Assembly (NCBI RefSeq): GCF_023630705.1
Contig: NZ_JALQEM010000028.1
Location: 1-64,000, forward strand
Length of the DNA stretch: 64,000 nucleotides
From: Caballeronia sp. GAFFF1
GTDB lineage: Bacteria > Pseudomonadota > Gammaproteobacteria > Burkholderiales > Burkholderiaceae
Direction: 5' to 3'
The notes below the pieces were generated by a model that was given only the letters and a program-made list of their open reading frames with translations, was not told the DNA's origin and ran no database searches. Each line of letters starts with the position of its first letter. The first letter of the stretch is position 1. Below are positions 18,096 through 27,301 of the stretch, piece by piece. The position numbers were made by a program, and so were the translations under genes.

Positions 18096-19322
18096 TCAGC
18101 CCGGAACATCGGAGTGCTGAGGCGATGCCGGATCGAATGCGCCGCGGCACGGCATGGCGGGCAGCATCACGTTTTGCGCTTGCGCATCGAACGCTTCGCG
18201 CGAGAAGCGGCGACGGAAGCTGTTGGCAAGCGCGGTTATCGGCACATCGCGCGCGGCGAAGATGCGCTCGACAAACGCCTCGTGATCGCCGGGACGGAAG
18301 AGCAGCGCATTCGGCAAGTACGAATCGAGTCCCGAGATACGCGACACGACGATGGGCCGCTCGGCCAGCACCGCCTCGATCATCACGAGCGGCACGCCTT
18401 CGAAGGCCGACGGCAGCACGAGCGTATCGCTTGCGACGATGTACGGCAGCACGTCATGCTTCGGCCCGACGATGCGCACGCACGCGGACAAGACCGGGCT
18501 TGCATCGACCATCTGCGCAAGCCGCGCGGCATCCGGTCCTTCGCCGACGATCAGCACGATCGCATGCCTGAACGCGTCCGCATGCCGCTCGATGGCTTCC
18601 ATCAGGAAGTCCTGACGCTTCTGCTTGAAGTTGATGCGGCCGATATGCGCGATGATCGTCGTGCCATCGTCCGGCAAGCCCAACGCAGCGCGCGCGGCGG
18701 GCTTCGTCAGCATGGAACGGCTGAAGCGATCGTCGACGTAGTTTTCGAGGATCATCGTGCGCGCCTGAGGCGCGAGCGCGTGCAACTGGCCGCGCAGATG
18801 TTCGTTGAGCGTGACGAATTCGTCCGGCATGCGGTACAGCACGCGTTTGACGAGCCACTTGATCTTGTCGGTGACGCCGGCGTGTTCGGGCGCTCCATCG
18901 ACGAGCGGTAGATAGCTCAGGGTCGGCACGCGCGCATAACGCGCGCCCAAGAGCCCGGCGAGGCCCGATGCGATCGTGCCCTGTGCAATCAGCAGCTTCG
19001 AGAGGTTCAGCGTGCGCAGCGTCGCTGCCGTGGAGCGAATCGCGCGCAAGAGCGCAAAGAGGTCGCCGCGTATGGACTCCGCCGTGTAAGCGAGCCCGAC
19101 GGTGCGGACCTTCGGATGCTGGCGGCTCAGATCGCTGACATAACGATAAAGGGCTGCGTTCGTCCGCGGCACGAGAATGTGGAGCGTGTCGACATTCCCG
19201 CTCGAGATAAGCGCGAGCATGAAACGCTTGAGCATCTCCTCGTGCCCACCGTTGATGCCCGAATCGCAATAGATTCCAACGTTCACTGTGGTTCCCCTGT
19301 CGCACGCGTTGGCGTGCTTCAT
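18096..19322 (-). CDS. GT4-type glycosyltransferase
   Basis: A GT-B fold glycosyltransferase of 408 residues. The C-terminal donor-binding half carries ARAALGLPDDGTTIIAHIGR, LIVGEGPDAARL and the DTLVLPSAFEGVPLVMIEA motif, with Glu residues in the usual EX7E spacing. N-terminal GINGGHEEMLKRF binds the acceptor side. ATG 19322 overlaps the stop of the preceding gene (ATGA). A GTG at 19286 preceded by AGGGGA is a credible alternative giving a 396-residue protein starting NVGIYCDSG. Part of a four-gene unit ending in the glycoside hydrolase. Sugar specificity is unknown. Confidence 0.88.
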   Translation of the reverse strand: MKHANACDRGTTVNVGIYCDSGINGGHEEMLKRFMLALISSGNVDTLHILVPRTNAALYRYVSDLSRQHPKVRTVGLAYTAESIRGDLFALLRAIRSTAATLRTLNLSKLLIAQGTIASGLAGLLGARYARVPTLSYLPLVDGAPEHAGVTDKIKWLVKRVLYRMPDEFVTLNEHLRGQLHALAPQARTMILENYVDDRFSRSMLTKPAARAALGLPDDGTTIIAHIGRINFKQKRQDFLMEAIERHADAFRHAIVLIVGEGPDAARLAQMVDASPVLSACVRIVGPKHDVLPYIVASDTLVLPSAFEGVPLVMIEAVLAERPIVVSRISGLDSYLPNALLFRPGDHEAFVERIFAARDVPITALANSFRRRFSREAFDAQAQNVMLPAMPCRGAFDPASPQHSDVPG

Positions 19323-20398
19323 CGTCTATTTATAAACTGCAACAGCATTCGAGCACTCTCGGTCCAGCGATACCGCTCCGCATGCGCGAGCCCACGGCGT
19401 CGGAGCTCTTCGCTTAGTTGCGGCGAGTCCAGCAATTCACGCAGCTTCGCGGCTATGTCTTCCACCGAGAAGGGATCGCAGTAGACGGACGCATCGCCGC
19501 ACGTTTCGGGCAGCGCGGCTGCGCGGCCGACGAGCGTGGGACATCCGTTACGCATTGCTTCCAGTGGCGGAATGCCGAAGCCTTCATATATCGAAGGGTA
19601 AAGAAAGCAGGCCGCATGCTGGTACAGCGCCTTGAGCTTTTCATCGCTCACGTAGCCCGCTTGCTTGATGTTCGGAGCGCTCGACAAATCCTGCGCCTTG
19701 CCGAAGATCGTCGCATTCTTCATGCCGACAATGACGAGATCGATGGAAGGATCGTTCAGGCGCATGAACGCTTCCACGAGACGCTTGAAGTTCTTCGTCG
19801 GATTCATGCTGCTCACGGCCAGAACGTAGCGGTTCGGCGTGAGTTTCAGGTCGCCGATAACCGACGTATCCGGCACGATGTGATCCAGATGGTCCGCGGC
19901 GAGCGGCACGACGCCGATCCGCTTCGGATCCACGCCGACATGATGCGCGAGACGGTCACGCGAGAACTCGGAGTTCGTCATCACGCAGCTCGAAGTACGC
20001 GCGAGAATCCAGAACATCACGCGGTACCACATGCGGAATTTCCACGAGAAATGCGCGGGCGTGTCGAATACCGCGGCATCGTGCATGTAGATGATCTGGT
20101 TTGGCCGGAAGATCGAGCCCGAGTTGCTGAGATTGACGATGCGCGAGCGCCCCGCGAACAGCGGCAGCACGATCTGCTCCCAGAACACGCCCTTGCCGAA
20201 TCCGAGTTCGACGGTCGGCACGCCGTCCACCGGCACGAGGCCCGGCTGCGGCGGCACGGCCAGGGTCACATGCGAGCCCTCGGGCAGCTTCATCAGCGCG
20301 GCGACGAGTTCGCGCGCGACGCGCTGCACACCGGTAGTCTTCTGGCTCGTGAAGCGGCCGTTGTAGACGAGCTTGTTTGGGGCGAAGGAGGTATTCAT
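19319..20398 (-). CDS. GT4-type glycosyltransferase
   Basis: A 359-residue retaining GT-B glycosyltransferase (glycosyl transferases group 1). Visible elements are the N-terminal GRFTSQKTTGVQRVARELV loop, VLAVSSMNPTKNFKRLVEAF at the start of the donor domain, and FLYPSIYEGFGIPPLEAM, the EX7E nucleotide-sugar motif. No signal or membrane segment, so it acts at the cytoplasmic face on the lipid-linked repeat unit. It starts 10 nt after the preceding glycosyltransferase stop and its stop overlaps the next start. Confidence 0.9.
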   Translation of the reverse strand: MNTSFAPNKLVYNGRFTSQKTTGVQRVARELVAALMKLPEGSHVTLAVPPQPGLVPVDGVPTVELGFGKGVFWEQIVLPLFAGRSRIVNLSNSGSIFRPNQIIYMHDAAVFDTPAHFSWKFRMWYRVMFWILARTSSCVMTNSEFSRDRLAHHVGVDPKRIGVVPLAADHLDHIVPDTSVIGDLKLTPNRYVLAVSSMNPTKNFKRLVEAFMRLNDPSIDLVIVGMKNATIFGKAQDLSSAPNIKQAGYVSDEKLKALYQHAACFLYPSIYEGFGIPPLEAMRNGCPTLVGRAAALPETCGDASVYCDPFSVEDIAAKLRELLDSPQLSEELRRRGLAHAERYRWTESARMLLQFINRR

Positions 20399-20408
20399 GT
20401 CTTACGCG

Positions 20409-21560
20409 TCAGAACTGTGAATCGGAGCTCGTCTCATACGATGCCACTTCATTCGCGCCGAGCGGTTCGCGCGAATGACGGTCCGAGCCGAACTCATACA
20501 TCGAGAGCCACTGGCGGAAGATCGCGTCCATCGAAAAGCGTTTGCAAGCCGACGCGCGCGCTTCAGCGCCCATGCGTGCGCGCAACGCCGAGTCGTCGCG
20601 CAGACGCGCTATATAGCCTTCCATTTCTTCCTCGCTCTTCGCGACGAAGCCCGTCACGCCGTGCTGAACCACGTCGCGGTTGCCCACCACATCGGTGACC
20701 ACTGCCGGAATGCCCGCCACCTGCGCTTCGATCAGCGCGATAGGCATGCCTTCCCAGCGCGACGTCTGCACATAGATGTCGAGTTCCGCTGTGAGCTCGA
20801 GTGCGCGCTCGCGCGTCACCCAGCCGCTGCATTCGACCGCGCTCTTCGACTGGCCCGGCAGTTCTTCGACATTGCCGCCGATCCACAGAAACTTGACCGA
20901 TGGCGCATGCAAGTCGGTCGCGAGCTTCACGAACGCCTCGTGATTCTTCTGGTACGAAGCGCGGCCACTCATGCCGATGACGAGCTCGCCGCTCGTCTTC
21001 TCGATGCGAGGCGGAATCTCGGCTACGTTCACGCCGTTCTCGATCATCCGCGCGTCAGGCGGCCTGACCTTCGTTTCGATCTCGCGCAGCTCGCTCGTCG
21101 AACACGCGACGATGGTGCCGCCCATGCGCGCCGCGATGCGCTCGAACGTGAGATACGCGAACTGCTTGGCAGGCGATACATCGCGGCGCAGGAACGAGAG
21201 TCCATGCGGCGAATAGAAGACGCGTGCTCGCGGCGCGGCGATTCGAGCAGCGATGCGGCCCAGCACGCCGGCCTTCGAGGAATGCAGATGCACGACCGAC
21301 GGATCGCATTCGCGCAGCGCGCGCGACAGATCACGAACGCCGACCCAGTCGTTTTTCGGATGCACTTCGCGGCACATGTTGACGTGCTTGAGCCTGACCG
21401 CGGGGTGGAACAGCTTCTCGAAGTTCGCTGGGGTTTCCTGCCGGATGGAATGAAGGATCGTTACGCCGACTCCTGCGGCCGCTGCGCGGTTGGAAAGCTG
21501 GGTCAGCATCGAGAGAACCCCGCCTCCGAACGCTTCTGTTATATGGACGATCTCTTTCAT
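20409..21560 (-). CDS. GT4-type glycosyltransferase
   Basis: First gene of the four-gene glycosyltransferase/hydrolase unit. The 383-residue protein begins MKEIVHITEAFGGGVLSML, typical of GT4 acceptor domains. It continues with SVVHLHSSKAGVLGRIAA, GMSGRASYQKNHEAFVKL and the donor motif IYVQTSRWEGMPIALIEAQ. The open frame starts 16 codons earlier, but ATG 21560 fits the family N-terminus. The substrate cannot be told from sequence. Confidence 0.9.
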   Translation of the reverse strand: MKEIVHITEAFGGGVLSMLTQLSNRAAAAGVGVTILHSIRQETPANFEKLFHPAVRLKHVNMCREVHPKNDWVGVRDLSRALRECDPSVVHLHSSKAGVLGRIAARIAAPRARVFYSPHGLSFLRRDVSPAKQFAYLTFERIAARMGGTIVACSTSELREIETKVRPPDARMIENGVNVAEIPPRIEKTSGELVIGMSGRASYQKNHEAFVKLATDLHAPSVKFLWIGGNVEELPGQSKSAVECSGWVTRERALELTAELDIYVQTSRWEGMPIALIEAQVAGIPAVVTDVVGNRDVVQHGVTGFVAKSEEEMEGYIARLRDDSALRARMGAEARASACKRFSMDAIFRQWLSMYEFGSDRHSREPLGANEVASYETSSDSQF

Positions 21561-22126
21561 GTTTGACTCTTCGAATAGCGTATTACCTGCGCCCCGCGGC
21601 AATCGCAATGGAGAAGAACAGCGGTCTTGTCGTTATCAATGGTCGGTAACCCACATATCGCCATGTGCAGCATGCTCTGAAGGCAAGGGCGCATCCACGT
21701 TCAAAGGAAAACACAAAAAACAGAACTAGGCGCGCAGCATCGCTTATCGAGTGTGGTTTCGACCACTCGGTCGGCTTGCGTCGCTGCGCACGCCGCCAGC
21801 CACTAGAACGTATCGTCTGTCTTCTGCTGTTCCTGCGACATTCGTGAGACGCGCCATCCCGTCAGCACTCGTCTGTTCGTCCGAGCAGGCGAGTCAGGTA
21901 ATGCTCAATCGATCTTTCCGAACAGATAACGCAGGCCCGTTCGCGCGCGCGAATCGCCGCGCAAGCGAGGTTATCGAGTCTGCTTAAAAATCCGTACGGA
22001 AACGTAAAGTCCATTTGTCATGCAATCAGTCGAAACCAACCGGTTCGACGATAGCCTGTGCCGACACGCCGGGCATGTTACGCATTGCCGTGCCGGCCGA
22101 CCTACGCGGACTCTACTGATGATGGT
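21561..22126. other. intergenic region upstream of the glycosyltransferase unit
   Basis: About 570 nt with lower GC than the flanking genes and no convincing coding frame. It probably holds the promoter of the glycosyltransferase unit. I found no clear sigma-54 (-24/-12) element, ops/JUMPstart sequence or terminator. Confidence 0.5.
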
Positions 22127-22142
22127 GAAGTCAGTTGACTTC
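22127..22142. repeat. short perfect palindrome at the 3' end of the small ORF
   Basis: GAAGTCA-GT-TGACTTC, a 7-bp inverted repeat with a 2-nt centre that includes the stop codon of the 59-residue ORF. With so small a loop it is more like a protein-binding site than an RNA hairpin. Confidence 0.5.
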
Positions 22143-22310
22143 AGGTTCTGTTTTGATGTCGGACATGGTCCGTTGTGCAAAGGCTACTTCGCATACGTCC
22201 AGCAGGATACGAAGATCCTTCACCGGAACCGCAGCGGATTGCATACGCAAGTTTTCAGCGCGCTCGACCAGCCTTTGCACGCGTTCGAACGATAGGTCGT
22301 CTGGTTTCAT
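22131..22310 (-). CDS. hypothetical 59-residue protein in the polysaccharide locus
   Basis: A short acidic/basic helical-looking protein (MKPDDLSFERVQRLVERAEN ... VPVKDLRILLDVCEVAFAQR). It has no membrane segment or signal peptide and is not similar to anything I can name. ATG 22310 is preferred to an ATG four codons upstream because of the better N-terminus; the ribosome site is weak. It lies downstream of the flippase gene and on the same strand, separated by a terminator. The composition looks like real coding sequence, with amphipathic heptad-like spacing, but the evidence is limited to that. Confidence 0.5.
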   Translation of the reverse strand: MKPDDLSFERVQRLVERAENLRMQSAAVPVKDLRILLDVCEVAFAQRTMSDIKTEPEVN

Positions 22311-22514
22311 GCCACCGCTCACAATAAGGATTGATACCTAGTACCTTAAGCCCCGAATCATTATCCGTCCGTGCGCTCGCCCACATACACCGGTGCAACT
22401 TTAGGAGTAGCAGGCAAGCAAGATGCAAATGTTTCACCGAGCGACGTGCAGCTTTGGCATGTCGCCTGTGAAAGTTCTATAGCAGGACAGTGCAGGCAGA
22501 GTCGGGGTGCGAAG

Positions 22515-22544
22515 GAAAACCGGGGCTGTCAGGCAAGACAGCCC
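22515..22544 (-). terminator. intrinsic terminator after the flippase gene
   Basis: On the minus strand GGGCTGTC-TTGCCT-GACAGCCC forms an 8-bp perfect stem with a 6-nt loop, followed by CGGTTTTCC. It lies 30 nt after the flippase stop and suggests that the flippase transcript ends before the small ORF and the glycosyltransferase genes. Confidence 0.75.
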
Positions 22545-22573
22545 ACGTGAAGACGCAGGAAACGGGCCAGGTC

Positions 22574-23839
22574 TCAACCCGCTCCACCAGGCGTCATGGG
22601 ACGCTTCAGCAAGGGCACGCCTTCGAGATGCAGCGTGAAGGCCATGGCTGCGGCAATGGCGGTCTCCACGATGAGGACGGTTGCCGCCGCGCCCTGTTCG
22701 CCGAAGAGCACGGCCAGCACGGCGAGCAAGCTGAAGTTCAGGATCGCGGAGCCGATCAGCACGCGGCTGAAGTGCGACTTCATGCCGAGCGGAAGCATGG
22801 TCTGAACGCCGAAGAGATCGGTCAGGCCGGACATCAGCGGCACGAAGGCCATCCAGCGCAGCACATCGACGGTCGGTGCGAACTGCGGACCGTACAGCAG
22901 CTTCACGGCAAGCGGCGCGCCGAAGAAAATGCCCACGGAGATGAGTGAAACGATCGTGCCTTGCACGACGAACATCTTGCGCAGGAACGCGAAGGCGTCT
23001 TCGCGTGCGTGATGCATGAGGAAGCTCACGCGCGGATAAGCCGCCGTCTTGAGCGGTCTCAGCATGTTCAGCGCCGCGCGAATCAGCTTGTCCGCCGCAG
23101 CGAAGTAACCGCCCGCGACGTTGCCCGAGATGAACGTCAGCAGCACGATGTTGCTCGACGCATAGATGTCCACGAGCGATGTCGCCATGAAGACGCTCCA
23201 TCCGTCTTTCAGGCGATCGATGACGGTTCTGAGCGAGACGTGAACGAAGTCGATATCGCGCCGGAAGTACAAGTAGATGCAGATCGCGATGCCCGAGCCG
23301 AGCGGCACGAGCGTGTTGACGAGCATGGCGTTGTTCACGTCGTCATGGTGACGCACGAAGAGATACATCGCGGGAATACTGAGCGCGCGGCCCACGAACA
23401 CGAGCGCGCTGATCACGCCGAGATCTTCGACGCCCTGAAAGTACCAGGTGGGAATCAGCATCGAGCCGATGGCCATGCCGAAGCCCACGAGCAGCAACTG
23501 GCGATTTTCCGCGAGCGTCGGCACGACGAACGTCAGTACGAGCAGCACGAGAAAGCCGGCTACCGAAAGCGCCACCTGCGCATACATGGTTTCCCAGAAG
23601 ATCTGGGAACGCACCGCGCGGTTCTCGCGATTGATGGATATCTTGGGTGTCGCGGTCAGCGAAAAACTGAAATTCGTGAGGGTGATGAAATAGGCCGTGA
23701 AGGCCATTGCAAACGAAAGCCGGCCATACTCGCTCGGGCCCAGGACGCGTGCAAGCCACGGCAGCGTCAGGAGCGGTGCGAGGTACGTCGATACCTGCAA
23801 CGTCATCAGAATCGTGAAGTTCTTTCGAAAAGATGCCAT
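22574..23839 (-). CDS. Wzx-like polysaccharide flippase
   Basis: A 421-residue polytopic protein with about 12 hydrophobic segments and the N-terminus of the polysaccharide transporter (PST/MOP) family: LQVSTYLAPLLTLPWLARVL, then GPSEYGRLSFA. It would move the lipid-linked repeat unit across the inner membrane for polymerisation. It is upstream of, and on the same strand as, the glycosyltransferases, hydrolase, autokinase and Wzy-like gene. The start MASFRKNFTIL fits the family. Confidence 0.9.
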   Translation of the reverse strand: MASFRKNFTILMTLQVSTYLAPLLTLPWLARVLGPSEYGRLSFAMAFTAYFITLTNFSFSLTATPKISINRENRAVRSQIFWETMYAQVALSVAGFLVLLVLTFVVPTLAENRQLLLVGFGMAIGSMLIPTWYFQGVEDLGVISALVFVGRALSIPAMYLFVRHHDDVNNAMLVNTLVPLGSGIAICIYLYFRRDIDFVHVSLRTVIDRLKDGWSVFMATSLVDIYASSNIVLLTFISGNVAGGYFAAADKLIRAALNMLRPLKTAAYPRVSFLMHHAREDAFAFLRKMFVVQGTIVSLISVGIFFGAPLAVKLLYGPQFAPTVDVLRWMAFVPLMSGLTDLFGVQTMLPLGMKSHFSRVLIGSAILNFSLLAVLAVLFGEQGAAATVLIVETAIAAAMAFTLHLEGVPLLKRPMTPGGAG

Positions 23840-24704
23840 TGAGCGATTTTTCCCGGCTTGAGTGCTGCGCTTGATTTCGATGACGCAAAAAATGCTGACT
23901 CATACGTGACCCATGCATGTTCGCCCTTTCGGCGAGCCATTGCCAGACAACGCATCGGACGAATAGTTTCGTCGGACGCGCGCGTTGCAGCGGCAGGACG
24001 TAGGCCGTAGACGGTGAAGCACCCGCGTCGTGGCCAGACGGCGAGTGAGCGAAGGAACATGCGAGGTAACGATGCAACGACATGACCGAGTCGCGTCAGT
24101 ATCGCACCACGGGGCACGAGTATGACGCGGACACAAGTAACGCGTATTTAACAGGAAAAAAAAGAATTGTTCAGTGGGTTGCCACACGCACGAACCGGCG
24201 CGCGTGTGCATGCGCGCCGCAAAAGAGCGAAGCGCCGGAGATGGGAGGGTCGGCGAGCGTGCCGACCAGGCAGCTTCCCGTGCGCCAATACATGGATTCG
24301 CGCTCGCGCCGGGTGTATTAGCGCGTGTGCCGACGAGCGAGTACGCGTCGCGGACATGAAGTCATTGCGCTATCGAGAACCGCAGCATAGACCTTCCTCT
24401 ACAGCGGCGACGTTCGACGACGCACGCTCGCCGCACGGGCGTGCATGACGCACAAGGCGTAAGCCGTGTCACGCACGCCGCTTGCTCACCCGGCAGGGGA
24501 TTGCCGCGAGTCGGGATGTACGCAAGTGGCGCGCTTTCGCCCCGCCTGCGCGTTCGGCGCTCACATATAATGGGCTGACGATAGGGATAGGGCTACAAAG
24601 ATTGGCCGCACGGCTTGCATCGCTCAGGGCGCTCATCGGCGACCGGAACGCATCGGCTCCAGCGTCATCAACTGCAACATCGATACATGCAAGGACTAAC
24701 AACC
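23840..24704. other. long divergent intergenic region between flippase and sensor kinase
   Basis: About 865 nt without a convincing gene, unusually long for this window. It must contain the promoter of the flippase (minus) and of the kinase (plus). A TATAAT at 24566-24571 is a good -10 match about 135 nt before the kinase start, but no matching -35 is evident. The part from 24110 to 24180 is AT-rich with an eight-A run. Short frames here have the skewed composition of chance ORFs. Confidence 0.5.
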
Positions 24705-25823
24705 GTGACCACGTCTTTCTCAAGTACGGTCGAACGCACAGGCGCGCAGTCCGGCGATCCGGTCGTCGCAGGTAACGACGGCGTGCTGGTGCTGGACGCG
24801 GCCTTGCGCTGCGTCTCGGCCGACGCCACCTTCGCCCATCTCTTCGAACTGGACGCCTCGGGTCTCGCCAACCGCGCGCTCGCCGACACGCCGCTGCCCA
24901 AGCCGCTCGCGGCCGCGCTCGGCGAAGCCGCGGACGCCGCGCTCGCCGGCAACGGCATCAGCCGCGCGCGGGTGACGTTCGAAGACGATGCCGCCTCGCG
25001 CGGCTTCACCATTCTCGCGTTGCCATCGGCAGGAGCGGTGACGGTCGTGGTCTCGCCGTCGGCCGATGCGTCGCAGGAAGTGGCGCCGGGCCGCATCGCG
25101 CATCTTCGGGCGGAGGCTGCGCTCTTCATGCGCGATCACGTGCTGTCCATCGTCTCGCATGACCTGCGCGGGCCGCTCAATGCCATTCACAGCTGGGGCT
25201 ACGTCCTCGAACGCAAAGTCGACGCCAAGGATCCCGCCGCGCAACGCGCGCTGACGGGCATCCGCTCGGGCGTCGAACAGCAGGTCAAGCTGATCGAGCA
25301 ATCCGTCGATACCACGCGCGCCGAAACGCGTGCCGTTGCGCTGTCGCTTGCGCCGGTCGCCGTGCGTCCGCTGCTCGACAAGAGCGTGGCGCTCGCGCGT
25401 GGGAGCATTGCGCACTCGCGTGGCATCGCGTTCGCGGTGGAATCGTCGTTGGCCGAAGAGCAGGTCGAAGGCGATGCCGAGCGTCTCACCCAAATGCTCT
25501 GGCTCATGCTGACGTTCGCCGCGGAAGCGAGCGCGCGCGACGCGAGCGTGCAGGTGTCGAGCGTCATGGAAGGCGGCATGTGGCGTACGGACGTGCGCTT
25601 CACGACATCGGCGCAGGCGCTGACCGATGCGTCATCGCCGCACGCGCTCGAAGCGTTCGCGCGCAGGCAGTCGCTCGAGCCGCGCGAGGCCGGTCGCATC
25701 GCGTGGGGGCTCGCGCTCTGCAAGCGCGTTGCCGAGGCGCACGGCGGCGGCTTCGAGCACGCGAACATCGTCGACGGGCAGGAGGCCGTGCTGTCGGTGC
25801 GTATCGCGGTCGCAGGCATGTAA
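24705..25823 (+). CDS. orphan sensor histidine kinase with degenerate ATPase domain
   Basis: A 372-residue soluble protein. The N-terminal 120 residues look PAS-like (NDGVLVLDAALRCVSADATF). A HisKA dimerisation domain carries the phospho-acceptor His152 in VLSIVSHDLRGPLNAIHSWG. In the C-terminal part the N-box position reads LTQMLWLMLTFAAEAS without the usual Asn, no G1 box (DxGxG) is visible, and only a G2-like WGLALCKRVAEAHGGGF remains. ATP binding is therefore doubtful. GTG 24705 follows AAGGA by 9 nt; ATG 24687 is an alternative. No response regulator gene is adjacent. It may act as a phosphotransfer or regulatory protein and not as an autokinase. Confidence 0.8.
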   Translation: MTTSFSSTVERTGAQSGDPVVAGNDGVLVLDAALRCVSADATFAHLFELDASGLANRALADTPLPKPLAAALGEAADAALAGNGISRARVTFEDDAASRGFTILALPSAGAVTVVVSPSADASQEVAPGRIAHLRAEAALFMRDHVLSIVSHDLRGPLNAIHSWGYVLERKVDAKDPAAQRALTGIRSGVEQQVKLIEQSVDTTRAETRAVALSLAPVAVRPLLDKSVALARGSIAHSRGIAFAVESSLAEEQVEGDAERLTQMLWLMLTFAAEASARDASVQVSSVMEGGMWRTDVRFTTSAQALTDASSPHALEAFARRQSLEPREAGRIAWGLALCKRVAEAHGGGFEHANIVDGQEAVLSVRIAVAGM

Positions 25824-25884
25824 GTTGACTTTCGATTACCTGTCGCCCATATACTGACGCTTTCCATTCTCGAAGAGAGTTGCT

Positions 25885-27246
25885 TTGGCTCAGGTTGTCG
25901 CGCTGATCGGCGCATTGTTGTTGGTCGCCCTCAACGGCTTTTTCGTTGCGGCTGAATTCGGCCTCGTCAAACTGAGGGCGACGCGCGTCAAGGCCATCGC
26001 GCGGACCAACGGCTTGCCCGGCCGCTTGCTCGCCAAAGTGCACGGGCAGCTCGACGCCTATCTGTCCGCATGCCAGCTCGGCATCACGCTGGCATCGCTC
26101 GGGCTCGGCTGGATCGGCGAACCGGCATTCGCCACGCTGCTGCATCCGCTCTTCGCGCTCGTCGGCGTGCACTCGGAGCAGGTGATCGAGTCCGTCTCGC
26201 TGTTCTTCGCGTTCTCCGTCATTTCGTTCCTGCATATCGTCGTCGGCGAACTCGCGCCCAAGTCGTGGGCCATTCGCCGCGCCGAACAGGTGGGCTTATG
26301 GCTCGCCACGCCGCTCTACGGTTTCTATTGGCTCATGTACCCGTTCATCTGGGTGCTGAACACGAGCGCGAATCTCGTGCTGCGGCTTTTCGGCATGTCC
26401 GGCGAGCACGGGCACGACGCCCACTATTCGACCGACGAACTCAAGCTGATCCTGCGCGGCCGGCGTCATGGCGGCGCGTCGTCGTATAACACGGACGAGT
26501 GGAACACCATCGCGCATTCGCTCGACTTCAGCCGCATGACGGTCTCCGATCTGATGCGGCCGGCGCACGAACTCGTCGGCCTGCGCAACGACTTGCCCGC
26601 CCGCGACAATCTCGCGATCATTTCGCGGCATCGCTTCAGCCGCTATCCGCTGTATGCGGATGCTTCCGGCGAGCGCGTGATCGGCATGGTCCATCTGAAG
26701 GACTTGCTGCTGGATCGCGGGCTAGCGAGCCGCACGTTCAGCTTCAGCATCACGAAGGACGCGAGCAAGCTGGAGAAGCTCTCGCGCTATGCGCGGCCGG
26801 TACAGTACGTCGCGCCGAATCTGTCCGCGCTCGAACTCTTCCGGCGCTTTCGCAAGGGCGCGCCGCATCTCGCCATCGTCGGCAGGAAGGGCGCGAAGCC
26901 GATCGGCTTCATCACGCTCGATAACCTGCTCGGCGCGCTCGTCGGGCAGATTCACGATGAATTCCGTCAGGGCGACGCGGACTGGTCGCGCATGGACGAC
27001 GGCACGCTGATGGGCAAAGGCTCGTTGCCCGTGGTGTCGCTGGAGCGTGCGCTCGGTATCGATATCGACGAAGGCCGCGCAGAGTCGGTCGGCGGGCTCG
27101 TCATCAACGCGCTGGGCGATCTGCCATCGGAAGGGCAGCGCGTGGGCTTCGACCACTTCGATATCGTCGTCAAGAAGATGAACGGGCCGAGAATCGTGCT
27201 CGTTCGCGTGTATCCCCGCGAAGAGGCGCTCGAAGGGGCGGAATAA
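25885..27246 (+). CDS. CNNM/CorC-type membrane protein with CBS domains (hemolysin-family)
   Basis: A 453-residue protein with the DUF21/CNNM membrane domain (about 1-185; LLLVALNGFFVAAEFGLVKL and the following helices), a CBS-domain pair (about 205-330; VSDLMRPAHELVGL, FSRYPLYADASGERVIGMVH) and a C-terminal CorC/HlyC domain (about 350-440). Such proteins are implicated in magnesium/cobalt handling; the hemolysin name is historical. It starts with TTG at 25885, preceded by GAAGAGAG. It begins 61 nt after the sensor kinase, so co-transcription is possible, and it converges on treY. Confidence 0.9.
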   Translation: MAQVVALIGALLLVALNGFFVAAEFGLVKLRATRVKAIARTNGLPGRLLAKVHGQLDAYLSACQLGITLASLGLGWIGEPAFATLLHPLFALVGVHSEQVIESVSLFFAFSVISFLHIVVGELAPKSWAIRRAEQVGLWLATPLYGFYWLMYPFIWVLNTSANLVLRLFGMSGEHGHDAHYSTDELKLILRGRRHGGASSYNTDEWNTIAHSLDFSRMTVSDLMRPAHELVGLRNDLPARDNLAIISRHRFSRYPLYADASGERVIGMVHLKDLLLDRGLASRTFSFSITKDASKLEKLSRYARPVQYVAPNLSALELFRRFRKGAPHLAIVGRKGAKPIGFITLDNLLGALVGQIHDEFRQGDADWSRMDDGTLMGKGSLPVVSLERALGIDIDEGRAESVGGLVINALGDLPSEGQRVGFDHFDIVVKKMNGPRIVLVRVYPREEALEGAE

Positions 27247-27250
27247 CGCG

Positions 27251-27276
27251 TGGCCGCGCGCGTGCGCTCGCGGCCA
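27251..27276. terminator. GC-rich hairpin between convergent genes
   Basis: TGGCCGCG and CGCGGCCA form an 8-bp stem with a 10-nt loop in the 55-nt space between the CNNM gene and treY. No T run follows on either strand, so termination efficiency is uncertain. Confidence 0.4.
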
Positions 27277-27301
27277 ACGCAGCCATCGCAATATCAAACT
27301 A

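Noticed and set aside
21561-22126. A sigma-54 promoter or ops/JUMPstart element for the polysaccharide genes
   Set aside because: I searched by eye for TGGCAC-N5-TTGC and GGCGGTAG-type cores on both strands and found no acceptable match.
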